The notes below the pieces were generated by a model. It was not told the origin of the DNA and searched no databases. It worked only from the letters and a program-made list of their open reading frames with translations. From NCBI GenBank assembly GCA_035937595.1, contig DASZHS010000023.1, positions 1 to 17,482 on the forward strand: 17,482 bases of DNA. Reading direction: 5' to 3'. Origin of the DNA: Palsa-459 sp035937595 (GTDB taxonomy: Bacteria; Actinomycetota; Acidimicrobiia; Acidimicrobiales; RAAP-2). The position numbers and the translations under genes are program-made. Numbering within the stretch: the first letter of the stretch is position 1; each line of letters opens with the position of its first letter. Shown here piece after piece: positions 7,807 to 14,729 of this stretch.

Positions 7807-8742
7807 ATGTCCAGGCGCGGGGTGGTCCTGTTCCTCGCGCTGTCGGTGATGTGGGGGCTCCCCTACCTCATGATCCGCGTCGCGGTGCTGCACGGCGTCG
7901 ATCCCGGGACGCTCGTCTTCCTGCGCACGGCACCCGCGGCGTGCATCCTGGTGCCCCTGGCGTGGCGTGCCGGGGCGCTGCGGCCGGTGCTGCTCCGGTG
8001 GCGCTGGCTCGTCGTCTACGCCTTCGTCCACTTCGGGGTGCCGTGGCTCTTGATGTCGAGCGCCGAGCAGCACCTCACGAGCTCGGTCACGGGCATGCTG
8101 GTCGCGACCGTGCCCCTCCTCGCCGCGGTCGTCGCGCTGCGCACCCACCCAGAGGAGCGGTTCGGGCCCGCGCGGGTGGCTGGCCTCGGGCTCGGCGCGC
8201 TCGGCGTCGGCCTCCTCGTCGGCTTCGACGTGGCCGGCTCGACCTGGGTGTGGATCGCGGCGATGGGCGTCGTGGTCGTCGGCTACGCGATCGGCCCGGT
8301 CCTCATCTCTCTGCACCTCGACGGGCTCCAGGGCGTCGGCATCGTCGCGTGCGCCGTCACCGTCGTCGCCCTCGCCTACACCCCCTACGGCGTGACCCAC
8401 CTGCCGAGCCACGTGAGCTGGTCGGTGGTCGGCGCGATCGCGGTGCTCGCGATCGTCTGCACGGCCGGCGCCTTCCTCGTCATGGTCGAGCTGATCGGCG
8501 AGGTCGGCCCCTCGCGCATGGTCGTCGTCACCTACCTCAACACCGCCGTCGCCGTCCTCTTGGGGGTCGCCGTGCTCGGCGAGAGCCTGACCAAGGGCAT
8601 CATCTTGGGGTTCCCGCTGATCATCGCGGGCTCGGTGCTCGCGACGCGGCGGGCGCCGGCCGTCAGCGCAGCGTCGCTCGAAGCCGCGTCGCCGCCGCGT
8701 CGATCATGGCGGCGCGCGCCTCGCCCAACGCTGCCTCGCTGA
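7807..8742 (+). CDS. EamA/DMT-superfamily permease
   Basis: A 311-residue inner-membrane protein with about ten hydrophobic segments (roughly 5-22, 35-52, 66-82, 94-110, 122-140, 146-166, 176-192, 204-222, 236-256, 264-279). It has the family features MWGLPYLMIRVAV near the N-terminus and GESLTKGIILGFPLIIAG in the last helices. Members export amino acids, metabolites or drugs; the substrate cannot be told here. Its position divergent from argC might suggest an amino-acid exporter, but that is inference. ATG at 7807 is preferred over an upstream GTG at 7750, which lies in the operator. The basic C-terminal tail after about residue 282 has no membrane segment, and its last 80 bases overlap the end of pheT on the other strand. 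Confidence 0.85.
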   Translation: MSRRGVVLFLALSVMWGLPYLMIRVAVLHGVDPGTLVFLRTAPAACILVPLAWRAGALRPVLLRWRWLVVYAFVHFGVPWLLMSSAEQHLTSSVTGMLVATVPLLAAVVALRTHPEERFGPARVAGLGLGALGVGLLVGFDVAGSTWVWIAAMGVVVVGYAIGPVLISLHLDGLQGVGIVACAVTVVALAYTPYGVTHLPSHVSWSVVGAIAVLAIVCTAGAFLVMVELIGEVGPSRMVVVTYLNTAVAVLLGVAVLGESLTKGIILGFPLIIAGSVLATRRAPAVSAASLEAASPPRRSWRRAPRPTLPR

Positions 8743-11152
8743 GGGTGCGGTCCGGCGCACCCAGCCGCACGCGCAGCGCCAGGCTCTTCGCGCCGTCCGG
8801 GATGCCCGCGCCTCGGTAGGCGTCGAAGCAGGCGACCGACTCGCACAGCTCGCCGGCCGCCGCGCGCAGCACCGCCTTCACCTCGTGCACGCCGATCGAC
8901 TCGTCGACGACGAGGGCGAGGTCCACGTCGCTCGTCGGGAACCGCGACGGCACGACGGCGACCTCGCTCAAACGACGGGTGAGCTCGGGGTCCACCAGCA
9001 CACCGAGCGACACGTCCAGCCAGCCGAGCCGTCGGGCGGGGTCGAGCCCGGGCACCGCCCGCGCCGCGACCGAGGGATCCACCTCCCCCACGACGCCCAC
9101 GACCGCGGTGCTCGCCGCGTCGACCAGGGTGGCGAACCGTGTCGGGTGCACGCCGTGCGGCGGCGCGCCGCGCCCCACGTCGAGGCGGACGTCCGCGAGG
9201 CGCAGCGCCTCGCGCAGCGCGCGCCAGGACACGACCGCGGTGTGGGCGCCGTCGCCCGGGCGTGCCAGCAGCAGCGCGACGCGCTCGTCCTCGCTCGGGA
9301 CCTTGACCAGCTCGGTGCCGTGGCTGCCGCCACGCTCGAGCCGCGGCACCGGCGCGACGGCGTGGTGCGCGAACGTGGTGCCCACCTCGAAGAGCGCGAC
9401 GTCGCCCTGGCGTCGCTCGACGTTGCGTCGCAGCGCGCCGAGCAGCCCGGGGAGCAGGCTCGAGCGCAGCACCGGCTCGTCCTGGGCGACCGGGTTGGTC
9501 ACGCGGACACGCTCGGCCTCGTCGCCGAGCAGCTCGGCGTCGCCCTCCCCCACCATCGTGGCGGTCCACGCCTCGAGCGCGCCCAGCCCGACGAGCGCCT
9601 CGCGCACGCTGCGGCGCGCCGACACGACCGGCGCCATCGCGCCGGGCGCGGGCCACGAGGGCACGCGGGTGGGCAGCGCGGCGTAGCCGTAGAGCCGCGC
9701 CACCTCCTCGGCCACGTCGGCGAGCCCGAACGGCGCGGGGCGCACGTCGGGGCGGGCGGTCGGGGCCGTCACCTCGAGCGCGCCCTCGCGCGCACGGACG
9801 ACGAAGCCGATCGCCGAGAGCAGTCGCGCGACCTCCTCGAGCTCGAGCGTCACGCCGAGGCGCGCCGCCAGCCCCGCGGCGTCGACGGTGAGGACGGCCG
9901 GCACCGGCAGCGTCCCCCGCGCGTCGACGAGCCCGGCCGCCACGCGCAGCGACGGCGAGGTCTCGGCCAACAGCTCGACGACGCGCGCGGCGGCGCGGTC
10001 GCACGCCATCGGGTCGCAGCCGCGCTCGAAGCGCGCGGAGGCCTCGGTGCGCAGGCGGTGGCGCTTGGCGCTGCGCGCGACGGCCATCGGGTCGAACCAC
10101 GCGGCCTCGAGCACCACCGTCGTCGTGGTCCCGTCGATCTCGGTCGACGCGCCGCCCATGATGCCGGCGAGCCCGATCGGGGTGTCGTCCCCGTCGCAGA
10201 TGACGAGGTCCTCGCCGGTGTCCCCGAGCACGACGGCGCCCTGGGCGAGCTCGACGACCGTGCCGTCGAGCAGCGCGAGGTCCTCGCCGGGTGCCGCGCG
10301 CCGGACGCGCAGGGCCGCGCCGGCGAGCCGGTCGCGGTCGTAGGCGTGCGTCGGCTGGCCGAGCTCCAGCATCACGTAGTTCGAGGCGTCCACGACGTTG
10401 TTGATGGGCCGCATCCCGCAGCGCTCGAGGCGTCGCTGCACCCACTCGGGCGAGGGCTCGACGGTGACCCCCTCGAGCACCGTCGCGGTGAACCGACCGC
10501 ACAGGTCGGGGTCGACGATCTCGACCGCGACGAGCTGGTCCGCGCGCGTGGGACCGGCGGCCGGCGGAGCGGGGACGACGGGGTGGAACGGCGCCCTCGC
10601 GCGCGCGGCGAGGTCCCGCGCGATCCCCTCCACGCACCACGCGTCGGGCCGGTTGCCCTCGATCGCGATGTCGAGCACCGTGTCCGGGACGATCCCGAGC
10701 GCCGCGAGGAGGGGTCGCCCGGGGACGACCCCGTCGGCGGGCTCGAGGACCAAGAGGCCCTCGTGGTCCTCGCCGAGCCCGAGCTCGCGGCCCGAGCACA
10801 GCATCCCGTTCGACGTCACCCCCCGCATCGTGCGGCGCGCGATCGCCGTGCCGTCGGGGAGTACGGCGCCCACCGGTGCGAGGGGGACGAGCGCGCCCAC
10901 GTCGAAGTTCCAGGCGCCGCAGACGACCTCGACCGACTGGTGCCCGTCGTGCACCGTCGCGAGGCGGATCCGGTCCGCGCCCTCGATCGGGTCGATGCGC
11001 TCCACGCGCACCACCACCACGTCGTCGAGCCCTCGGCCGACCTGCTCGACGCCCTCGACGACGAGGCCGAGGTCGTCGAGGGTGGCGACGAGCTCGTCGA
11101 GGTCGTCGGGCAGCGCGGTGTAGGCCGCCAGCCACGAGACGGGCACGCGCAT
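8663..11152 (-). CDS. pheT: Phenylalanine--tRNA ligase beta subunit
   Basis: An 829-residue beta subunit of the alpha2-beta2 phenylalanyl-tRNA synthetase. It holds the tRNA-binding and editing functions. The EMAP-like tRNA-binding domain is at about 42-150 (VVVRVERIDPIEGADRIRL to EDHEGLLVL). The B3/B4 editing region includes INNVVDASNYVMLELGQPTH. The B5 and catalytic-like core follow, with LRTEASARFERGCDP. The C-terminal FDX-ACB anticodon-binding domain covers about the last 98 residues (SRFPTSDVDLALVV to the end). Length is normal (E. coli 795). ATG at 11152 overlaps the pheS stop by one base (TGATG). The open frame runs upstream to 13231 only because of base composition. The 3' end overlaps the convergent EamA gene by 80 bases. 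Confidence 0.97.
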   Translation of the reverse strand: MRVPVSWLAAYTALPDDLDELVATLDDLGLVVEGVEQVGRGLDDVVVVRVERIDPIEGADRIRLATVHDGHQSVEVVCGAWNFDVGALVPLAPVGAVLPDGTAIARRTMRGVTSNGMLCSGRELGLGEDHEGLLVLEPADGVVPGRPLLAALGIVPDTVLDIAIEGNRPDAWCVEGIARDLAARARAPFHPVVPAPPAAGPTRADQLVAVEIVDPDLCGRFTATVLEGVTVEPSPEWVQRRLERCGMRPINNVVDASNYVMLELGQPTHAYDRDRLAGAALRVRRAAPGEDLALLDGTVVELAQGAVVLGDTGEDLVICDGDDTPIGLAGIMGGASTEIDGTTTTVVLEAAWFDPMAVARSAKRHRLRTEASARFERGCDPMACDRAAARVVELLAETSPSLRVAAGLVDARGTLPVPAVLTVDAAGLAARLGVTLELEEVARLLSAIGFVVRAREGALEVTAPTARPDVRPAPFGLADVAEEVARLYGYAALPTRVPSWPAPGAMAPVVSARRSVREALVGLGALEAWTATMVGEGDAELLGDEAERVRVTNPVAQDEPVLRSSLLPGLLGALRRNVERRQGDVALFEVGTTFAHHAVAPVPRLERGGSHGTELVKVPSEDERVALLLARPGDGAHTAVVSWRALREALRLADVRLDVGRGAPPHGVHPTRFATLVDAASTAVVGVVGEVDPSVAARAVPGLDPARRLGWLDVSLGVLVDPELTRRLSEVAVVPSRFPTSDVDLALVVDESIGVHEVKAVLRAAAGELCESVACFDAYRGAGIPDGAKSLALRVRLGAPDRTLSEAALGEARAAMIDAAATRLRATLR

Positions 11153-12225
11153 CAGAACTGCCTCAAGAAGCGCACGTCGTTGTCGGTCAGCGCCCGCAGG
11201 TCGGCGATCTGGTGGCGCATGAACGCACAGCGGTCGATCCCGAACCCGAACGCGAACCCGCTCCATCGGGCGGGGTCGATGCCGACCGCGGTGAACACCG
11301 CCGGATCCACCACCCCGGAGCCGCCGAGCTCCATCCACCCGGTGTAGCCGCACGTGCGGCAGCGCGCACCCCGACAGATCGTGCAGGTGATGTCGAACTC
11401 GGCGGAGGGCTCGGTGAACGGGAAGTAGCTGGGGCGCAGCCGGGCGCGGATGTCGGCGCCGAAGTAGGCGGCGGTGAACGACTGGATGGTGCCGGCGAGG
11501 TCCGCGAAGGTGATCCCCTCGTCGACGACGAGGCCCTCGATCTGGTGGAACTCGACGAGGTGGCTCGCGTCGGGGGTGTCGCGGCGGTAGACACGGCCCG
11601 GGACGACGACGTGGAGGGGCAGGTCGTCGTCGCGCACCGCCGCCTCCATGAGCCGCACCTGGACGGGCGAGGTGTGGGTGCGCAGCACGACCGACTCGGC
11701 GGGGCCGGCGTCCACGTAGATCGTGTCGTGCATCGTCCGCGCCGGGTGCCCCGGAGGGATGTTGAGGGCCTCGAAGTTGTACCAGTCGGTCTCGATCTCG
11801 GGCCCCTCGGCGACCGTGAAGCCGAGGGCGACGAACACGTCCTCGAGCTCGTCGCGGGTCCGCGTGATCAGGTGGCGGTGCCCGCGCTCGACCGGGGCGG
11901 CGACGACGAGGTCCTCGAGCTCGTCGAGCGAGAGGCGGTCGGCCTCGAGGCGCTCGCGGCGTGCCGCCTCGCCGAGCACCTGGCGTCGCTCGGCGCGCGC
12001 GGCGTCGATCGACCGGGTCGCCTCGTGCAGGCGACGACCGAGCGAGCGGCGCGCGTCCTCGTCGAGGCCCCCGAGCGCGCGGTGCCACGCCGCGAGCACC
12101 GAGCGCCGCCCGGCGAGCTCGGCGTCGAGCGCGTCCAGCGCGTCGAGGTCCGCCGCGCCGCGGACCCGCCCCACGGCGTCGTCGACGTGGGCGTCGACGG
12201 CGGCGGCGTCGAAAGAGGTGGTCAT
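11152..12225 (-). CDS. pheS: Phenylalanine--tRNA ligase alpha subunit
   Basis: A 357-residue class II synthetase subunit with the catalytic core that activates phenylalanine. Residues 1-100 are a helical arm rich in Arg, Glu and Ala, expected to be a coiled coil that binds tRNA. Class II motifs follow: HPAR (160-163), RTHTSPVQ (182-189) and motif 3 GFAFGFGIDR (323-332). Four cysteines, C281, C284, C289 and C292, form the CxxC-x4-CxxC cluster seen in many Gram-positive PheS proteins. The C-terminus NDVRFLRQF is typical. ATG at 12225 is the first start giving a normal N-terminus; its ribosome binding site is weak. A separate promoter in the 264-base upstream gap is likely. Confidence 0.97.
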   Translation of the reverse strand: MTTSFDAAAVDAHVDDAVGRVRGAADLDALDALDAELAGRRSVLAAWHRALGGLDEDARRSLGRRLHEATRSIDAARAERRQVLGEAARRERLEADRLSLDELEDLVVAAPVERGHRHLITRTRDELEDVFVALGFTVAEGPEIETDWYNFEALNIPPGHPARTMHDTIYVDAGPAESVVLRTHTSPVQVRLMEAAVRDDDLPLHVVVPGRVYRRDTPDASHLVEFHQIEGLVVDEGITFADLAGTIQSFTAAYFGADIRARLRPSYFPFTEPSAEFDITCTICRGARCRTCGYTGWMELGGSGVVDPAVFTAVGIDPARWSGFAFGFGIDRCAFMRHQIADLRALTDNDVRFLRQF

Positions 12226-12489
12226 CTGCGGCTAGTGGCGACCCGTGGCTCGCGACGGCGCCCGCCCGCCCGTCGACGTCGGTCCGTCGCCGCGACGGCG
12301 CACCCGGGCACGGACCTCGACCATCGCGGACCCAACCTATCGCCCGTCGCGACGGCGCTCGCCCCGCGCGGCGGGTTGCGGCCCACCGGTGCGGGCTCGG
12401 TGCCGACCGCTGCGCGGCGCGGCGGGCCGGCGCGCCGACGCGCGGGCTGACGATCGCACGACACGCCATGACCATGCGCGGCCCGTCGG
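12226..12489 (-). promoter_or_regulatory. pheS leader with palindromic repeats and possible promoter
   Basis: This is the 264-base gap between the methyltransferase and pheS. A -10-like TAGGTT (minus strand, 12339-12334) is the best promoter candidate, though no good -35 is seen. The 11-base sequence CGCGACGGCGC occurs three times (12251-12261, 12291-12301, 12348-12358). Two copies sit in perfect palindromes: CCGTCGCGACGG at 12344-12355, just upstream of the -10, and a 15-base version with a single central base at 12284-12298, inside the expected leader. A 30-codon reading frame (12324-12232) ends six bases before the pheS ATG; it contains no Phe codon, so it is not a Phe attenuator peptide. 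Regulatory role is inferred. Confidence 0.4.
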
Positions 12490-13227
12490 TCAGCGGGGCG
12501 GCGGGGACCCCTCGAGCGGTCCGCGTCGGCGGCGCAGCGCCTCGAAGCACACGAGCGCGGCCGCCACGCCGACGTTGAGCGACTCGGCGCGACCCGCCAT
12601 CTCGATCGTGACCGCGCCGTCGAGGCCGGCCTGCTCGTCGGCGCCGAGCCCGGCGGCCTCCCCGCCGACGACGACCGCGGCTTGTGCGGTGATCGGGGCG
12701 CTCCACAGCGGCTCGCCGCCGCGGACGACCGCGCCGAGCACGTCGCGGCCCGTGCCGTGGAGGACCGCGACGACCTCGGCGAGCGAGCCGGCGACCGCGA
12801 CGGGGAGGTGAAAGGCGCTCCCCGCCGTCGCGCGCAGCGTCTTCGGGTTGAACACGTCGACGCTCTGGCCGCTGACGACGACCGCCGCGGCGCCCGAGGC
12901 GTCCGCGGCGCGCACCGCGGTGCCGAGGTTCCCCGGGTCGCGCACGTCGTGGAGCACGAGGACGAAGCCGTGGGCGGGGACGGTGGCGAGCCCGGTGTCG
13001 GGCAGCGCGGCGACGGCGAGCACGGGCTGGGGCGTGACGGCGTCGGCGACGCGCGCGAGCACGCCTTGGTCGAGCTCGATCAGCCGCACGCCCCGGCTGG
13101 CCGCCGCGGCGAGCACCGCGGCGCACGCGGCGCGCGCCGGCGTGGCGGCCGCCGCCTCGAAGTAGACCGCCTCGATCCCGACGCCGGCCTCGAGGGCGGC
13201 GGCGACGAGGTCCGGGCCCTCGAGCAC
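12490..13227 (-). CDS. SpoU/TrmH-family RNA 2'-O-ribose methyltransferase
   Basis: A SPOUT-class methyltransferase of 245 residues from the only in-frame canonical start, GTG at 13227. It transfers methyl from S-adenosylmethionine to a ribose in rRNA or tRNA; M. tuberculosis has tsnR at this place in the gene order. The three motifs of the trefoil-knot domain are present: DVRDPGNLGTAVRAADA (94-110, with N100 and R106), VGGEAAGL (187-194) and AGRAESLNVGVAAALVCFE (211-229). The usual N-terminal substrate-binding segment, with the pattern SHERVRRLRRL and then EGPDLVAAAL, is readable for 31 more codons upstream (13320-13228) but has no ATG, GTG or TTG. Translation may therefore start at a rare codon: ACG at 13317 lies 6 bases after GGAG. 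The RNA target is unknown. Confidence 0.88.
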   Translation of the reverse strand: MLEGPDLVAAALEAGVGIEAVYFEAAAATPARAACAAVLAAAASRGVRLIELDQGVLARVADAVTPQPVLAVAALPDTGLATVPAHGFVLVLHDVRDPGNLGTAVRAADASGAAAVVVSGQSVDVFNPKTLRATAGSAFHLPVAVAGSLAEVVAVLHGTGRDVLGAVVRGGEPLWSAPITAQAAVVVGGEAAGLGADEQAGLDGAVTIEMAGRAESLNVGVAAALVCFEALRRRRGPLEGSPPPR

Positions 13228-13320
13228 GCACGCGCGCTCGGCCCAGCGGGTCGCGCGCTTCGCAGTGAGGCGCCGGAGCCGCCGGACGCGCTCGTGGCTG
13301 GCGGCGAGCCCGGCCGTCGG

Positions 13321-13680
13321 CTACTCCGCGAGGGCCTTGGCGGCGACGTCGACGAGCGCGCCGAACGCCGCGTCGTCAGTGACGGCGAGGTCCGCGAGGA
13401 CGCGACGGTCGACCTCGACGCCGGCGCGCGCGAGCCCGGCGATCAGCTTCGAGTAGCTGAGCCCGTGGGCACGGGCCCCGGCGTTGATCCGCTGGATCCA
13501 CAGGCGCCGGAACTCGCCCTTGCGCGCACGGCGGTCGCGGAAGGCGTACTGGCCGGAGTGCAGCACGGCCTGGTTGGCCGAGCGGAACGTGCGCGACCGG
13601 TCCCCGTAGTACCCGCGCGCCTGCTCGAGCACCGCCTTGCGGTGCTTGCGGCCGTTCGCGGAGCGCTTGACGCGTGCCAT
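13321..13680 (-). CDS. rplT: 50S ribosomal protein L20
   Basis: A 119-residue ribosomal protein that binds 23S rRNA early in assembly of the large subunit. The sequence is highly typical: MARVKRSANGRKHRKAVLEQ, then ARGYYGDRSRTFRSANQAV and RDRRARKGEFRRLWIQRINA. The ATG at 13680 has a strong ribosome binding site, AAGGA with about 5 bases of spacing. It follows rpmI by 39 bases in the conserved infC-rpmI-rplT cluster. In some bacteria L20 represses its own operon by binding the leader; nothing here proves that. It ends in a TAG, and the next gene's homology continues in the same frame straight after it. Confidence 0.99.
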   Translation of the reverse strand: MARVKRSANGRKHRKAVLEQARGYYGDRSRTFRSANQAVLHSGQYAFRDRRARKGEFRRLWIQRINAGARAHGLSYSKLIAGLARAGVEVDRRVLADLAVTDDAAFGALVDVAAKALAE

Positions 13681-13719
13681 CTCATCCTTCTTTCTGCTTC
13701 GTCCTGAGGGTGGGTGCGG

Positions 13720-13914
13720 TCAGCCGCCGAGCATGCGCCGGACGCGCTTCTCCTGGCCGGGGGCGAAGTCCGTGTCGCGCCCCAGCCGGCGTGTGCGTCG
13801 CGCCGACTTCTTCTCGAGCAGGTGGCTGCGGAACGCCTGGCGGCGCCGCAGCTTGCCCGTGCCCGTGACCTTGACGCGCTTCTTCGCGTTGGTGCTCGAC
13901 TTCATCTTCGGCAT
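13720..13914 (-). CDS. rpmI: 50S ribosomal protein L35
   Basis: A 64-residue basic ribosomal protein of the large subunit, of normal family length. MPKMKSSTNAKKRVKVTGTG is the typical N-terminus, followed by the arginine- and lysine-rich stretch KLRRRQAFRSHLLEKKSARR. It starts one base after the infC stop (TGAGATG), with a GGGAG ribosome binding site inside the end of infC, so its translation is probably coupled to infC. Together with infC and rplT it forms one of the most conserved bacterial gene clusters. Confidence 0.99.
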   Translation of the reverse strand: MPKMKSSTNAKKRVKVTGTGKLRRRQAFRSHLLEKKSARRTRRLGRDTDFAPGQEKRVRRMLGG

Positions 13915-13915
13915 C

Positions 13916-14548
13916 TCAGGCTCCCTCGATCGTGTTCGTCGCCGGCGTCTCGCGCGCCGCGTCGGCGCCGGCCTCGGGGCCCGAGCCGTTCGGTGACGGG
14001 GCGGGCGCCTCGGTGCGCGGCAGGGTGCGCCGCTTGTCGGGCGCGAGGACCATGGTCATGTTCCGGCCGTCGAGCTTCGGCTGGGCCTCGACCTTCGCGG
14101 CCTCCCCGATCGTCTCGGCGACGCGGGTGAGGATGCGCAGGCCGAGCTCGGGGTGGAACACCTCGCGCCCGCGGAACATGATCGTGATCTTGACCTTGTG
14201 ACCCTCGTCGAGGAACTTGGCGACCAGTCGCGTCTTGGTGTCGAAGTCACCGGGCCCGATCTTGGGCCGGTACTTCATCTCCTTGATGCCCGTTCCCTGG
14301 GACTTTCGCCGCGACTCCTTGGCCTTCTGGGCCTCGTCGAACTTGAACTTCCCGTAGTCCATGATCCGGCACACGGGGGGGTTCGCGGTCGGCGCCACCT
14401 CGACGAGGTCCAGATCCTCTGCTCGGGCGAGCTCGAGGGCTTCCCTGGTCGGGCGGATACCCAGCTGCTGTCCCTCCTGATCGACGAGCCGTACCTGCTC
14501 GACGCGGATCCGGTCGTTGATCCGAAGGTCTGCGGTCGGTGGTGCGAT
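13916..14548 (-). CDS. infC: Translation initiation factor IF-3 (ATC start)
   Basis: A 210-residue factor that binds the 30S subunit, keeps it from 50S and checks the start codon and initiator tRNA. The N-domain begins with the usual LRINDRIRVEQVRLVD, and the IF-3 signature RIMDYGKFKFDEAQK is at about 61-75. The C-domain follows, then an extra Pro/Ala/Glu-rich tail of some 35 residues. I start it at ATC (14548-14546) because a full AAGGAG (14560-14555) sits exactly 6 bases before it. Rare AUU/AUC-type starts are known for infC, since IF-3 discriminates against them and so limits its own synthesis. The only canonical alternative, GTG at 14578, lies at the centre of a perfect 22-bp palindrome and has no ribosome binding site. 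Confidence 0.95.
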   Translation of the reverse strand: MAPPTADLRINDRIRVEQVRLVDQEGQQLGIRPTREALELARAEDLDLVEVAPTANPPVCRIMDYGKFKFDEAQKAKESRRKSQGTGIKEMKYRPKIGPGDFDTKTRLVAKFLDEGHKVKITIMFRGREVFHPELGLRILTRVAETIGEAAKVEAQPKLDGRNMTMVLAPDKRRTLPRTEAPAPSPNGSGPEAGADAARETPATNTIEGA

Positions 14549-14567
14549 AGGGCGCTCCTTTTGGTCA

Positions 14568-14589
14568 GGGCCACCCACGTGGGTGGCCC
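14568..14589 (-). repeat. Perfect 22-bp palindrome in the infC leader
   Basis: The 22 bases form a perfect inverted repeat (GGGCCACCCAC followed by its reverse complement). As RNA this would be a very stable GC-rich hairpin ending 7 bases before the AAGGAG of infC. Three more base pairs (TCA at 14565-14567 with TGA at 14592-14594) could extend the stem across a 2-base bulge. There is no U-tract after it on the minus strand, so it is not a classic terminator. It may shape access to the infC ribosome binding site, or be a protein-binding operator. Confidence 0.75.
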
Positions 14590-14595
14590 GCTGAT

Positions 14596-14673
14596 GCGGA
14601 GCCGCGCGTCTCGCCTCGGTACCCGTCGCACCTCACCGCGGTGGCCAGGTGGAAGCCGCACGGGCGGCTCCGC
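14596..14673 (-). promoter_or_regulatory. Structured 5' leader of infC operon
   Basis: GCGGAGCCGC (14596-14605) and its exact complement GCGGCTCCGC (14664-14673) can form a 10-bp stem that encloses 58 bases. Inside it is the palindrome CACCGCGGTG (14634-14643). Together with the adjacent 22-bp palindrome, this makes a multi-stem leader of about 137 bases from the presumed transcript start to the ATC of infC. Leaders of infC operons are often control sites for IF-3 or L20 in other bacteria. No match to a named leader class could be tested here. Confidence 0.5.
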
Positions 14674-14691
14674 TTTGTCAGAACGCGCTTC

Positions 14692-14700
14692 ACGCTAGCA
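14692..14700 (-). promoter_or_regulatory. Probable infC operon promoter (extended -10)
   Basis: On the minus strand TGCTAGCGT (14700-14692) reads as an extended -10, TG-N-TAGCGT. It lies just upstream of the structured leader and 30 bases after the stop of the preceding gene. No clear -35 hexamer is visible, which is common for extended -10 promoters. The predicted start is near 14685. Confidence 0.5.
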
Positions 14701-14729
14701 GGCGGCCCGCCCGCGCCACCCGCGCCGCC

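Noticed and set aside
12232..12324. Phe-codon attenuator peptide before pheST.
   Set aside because: The 30-codon frame has no Phe codon, and no terminator with a U-tract follows it.
12222..12464. An 80-codon frame in the gap before pheS.
   Set aside because: It is Arg-rich, has no ribosome binding site that I can see, crosses the presumed promoter and overlaps the pheS start.
8663..13231. A 1522-codon open frame on the minus strand, suggesting a giant fusion protein.
   Set aside because: Only its last 829 codons (from ATG 11152) resemble a known protein, PheT. The upstream part is a low-complexity Arg/Ala/Gly shadow of pheS and the methyltransferase.
14576..14578. GTG as start of infC.
   Set aside because: It sits in the centre of a perfect hairpin, lacks a ribosome binding site and adds ten residues before the usual IF-3 start; the ATC at 14548 has AAGGAG at ideal spacing.
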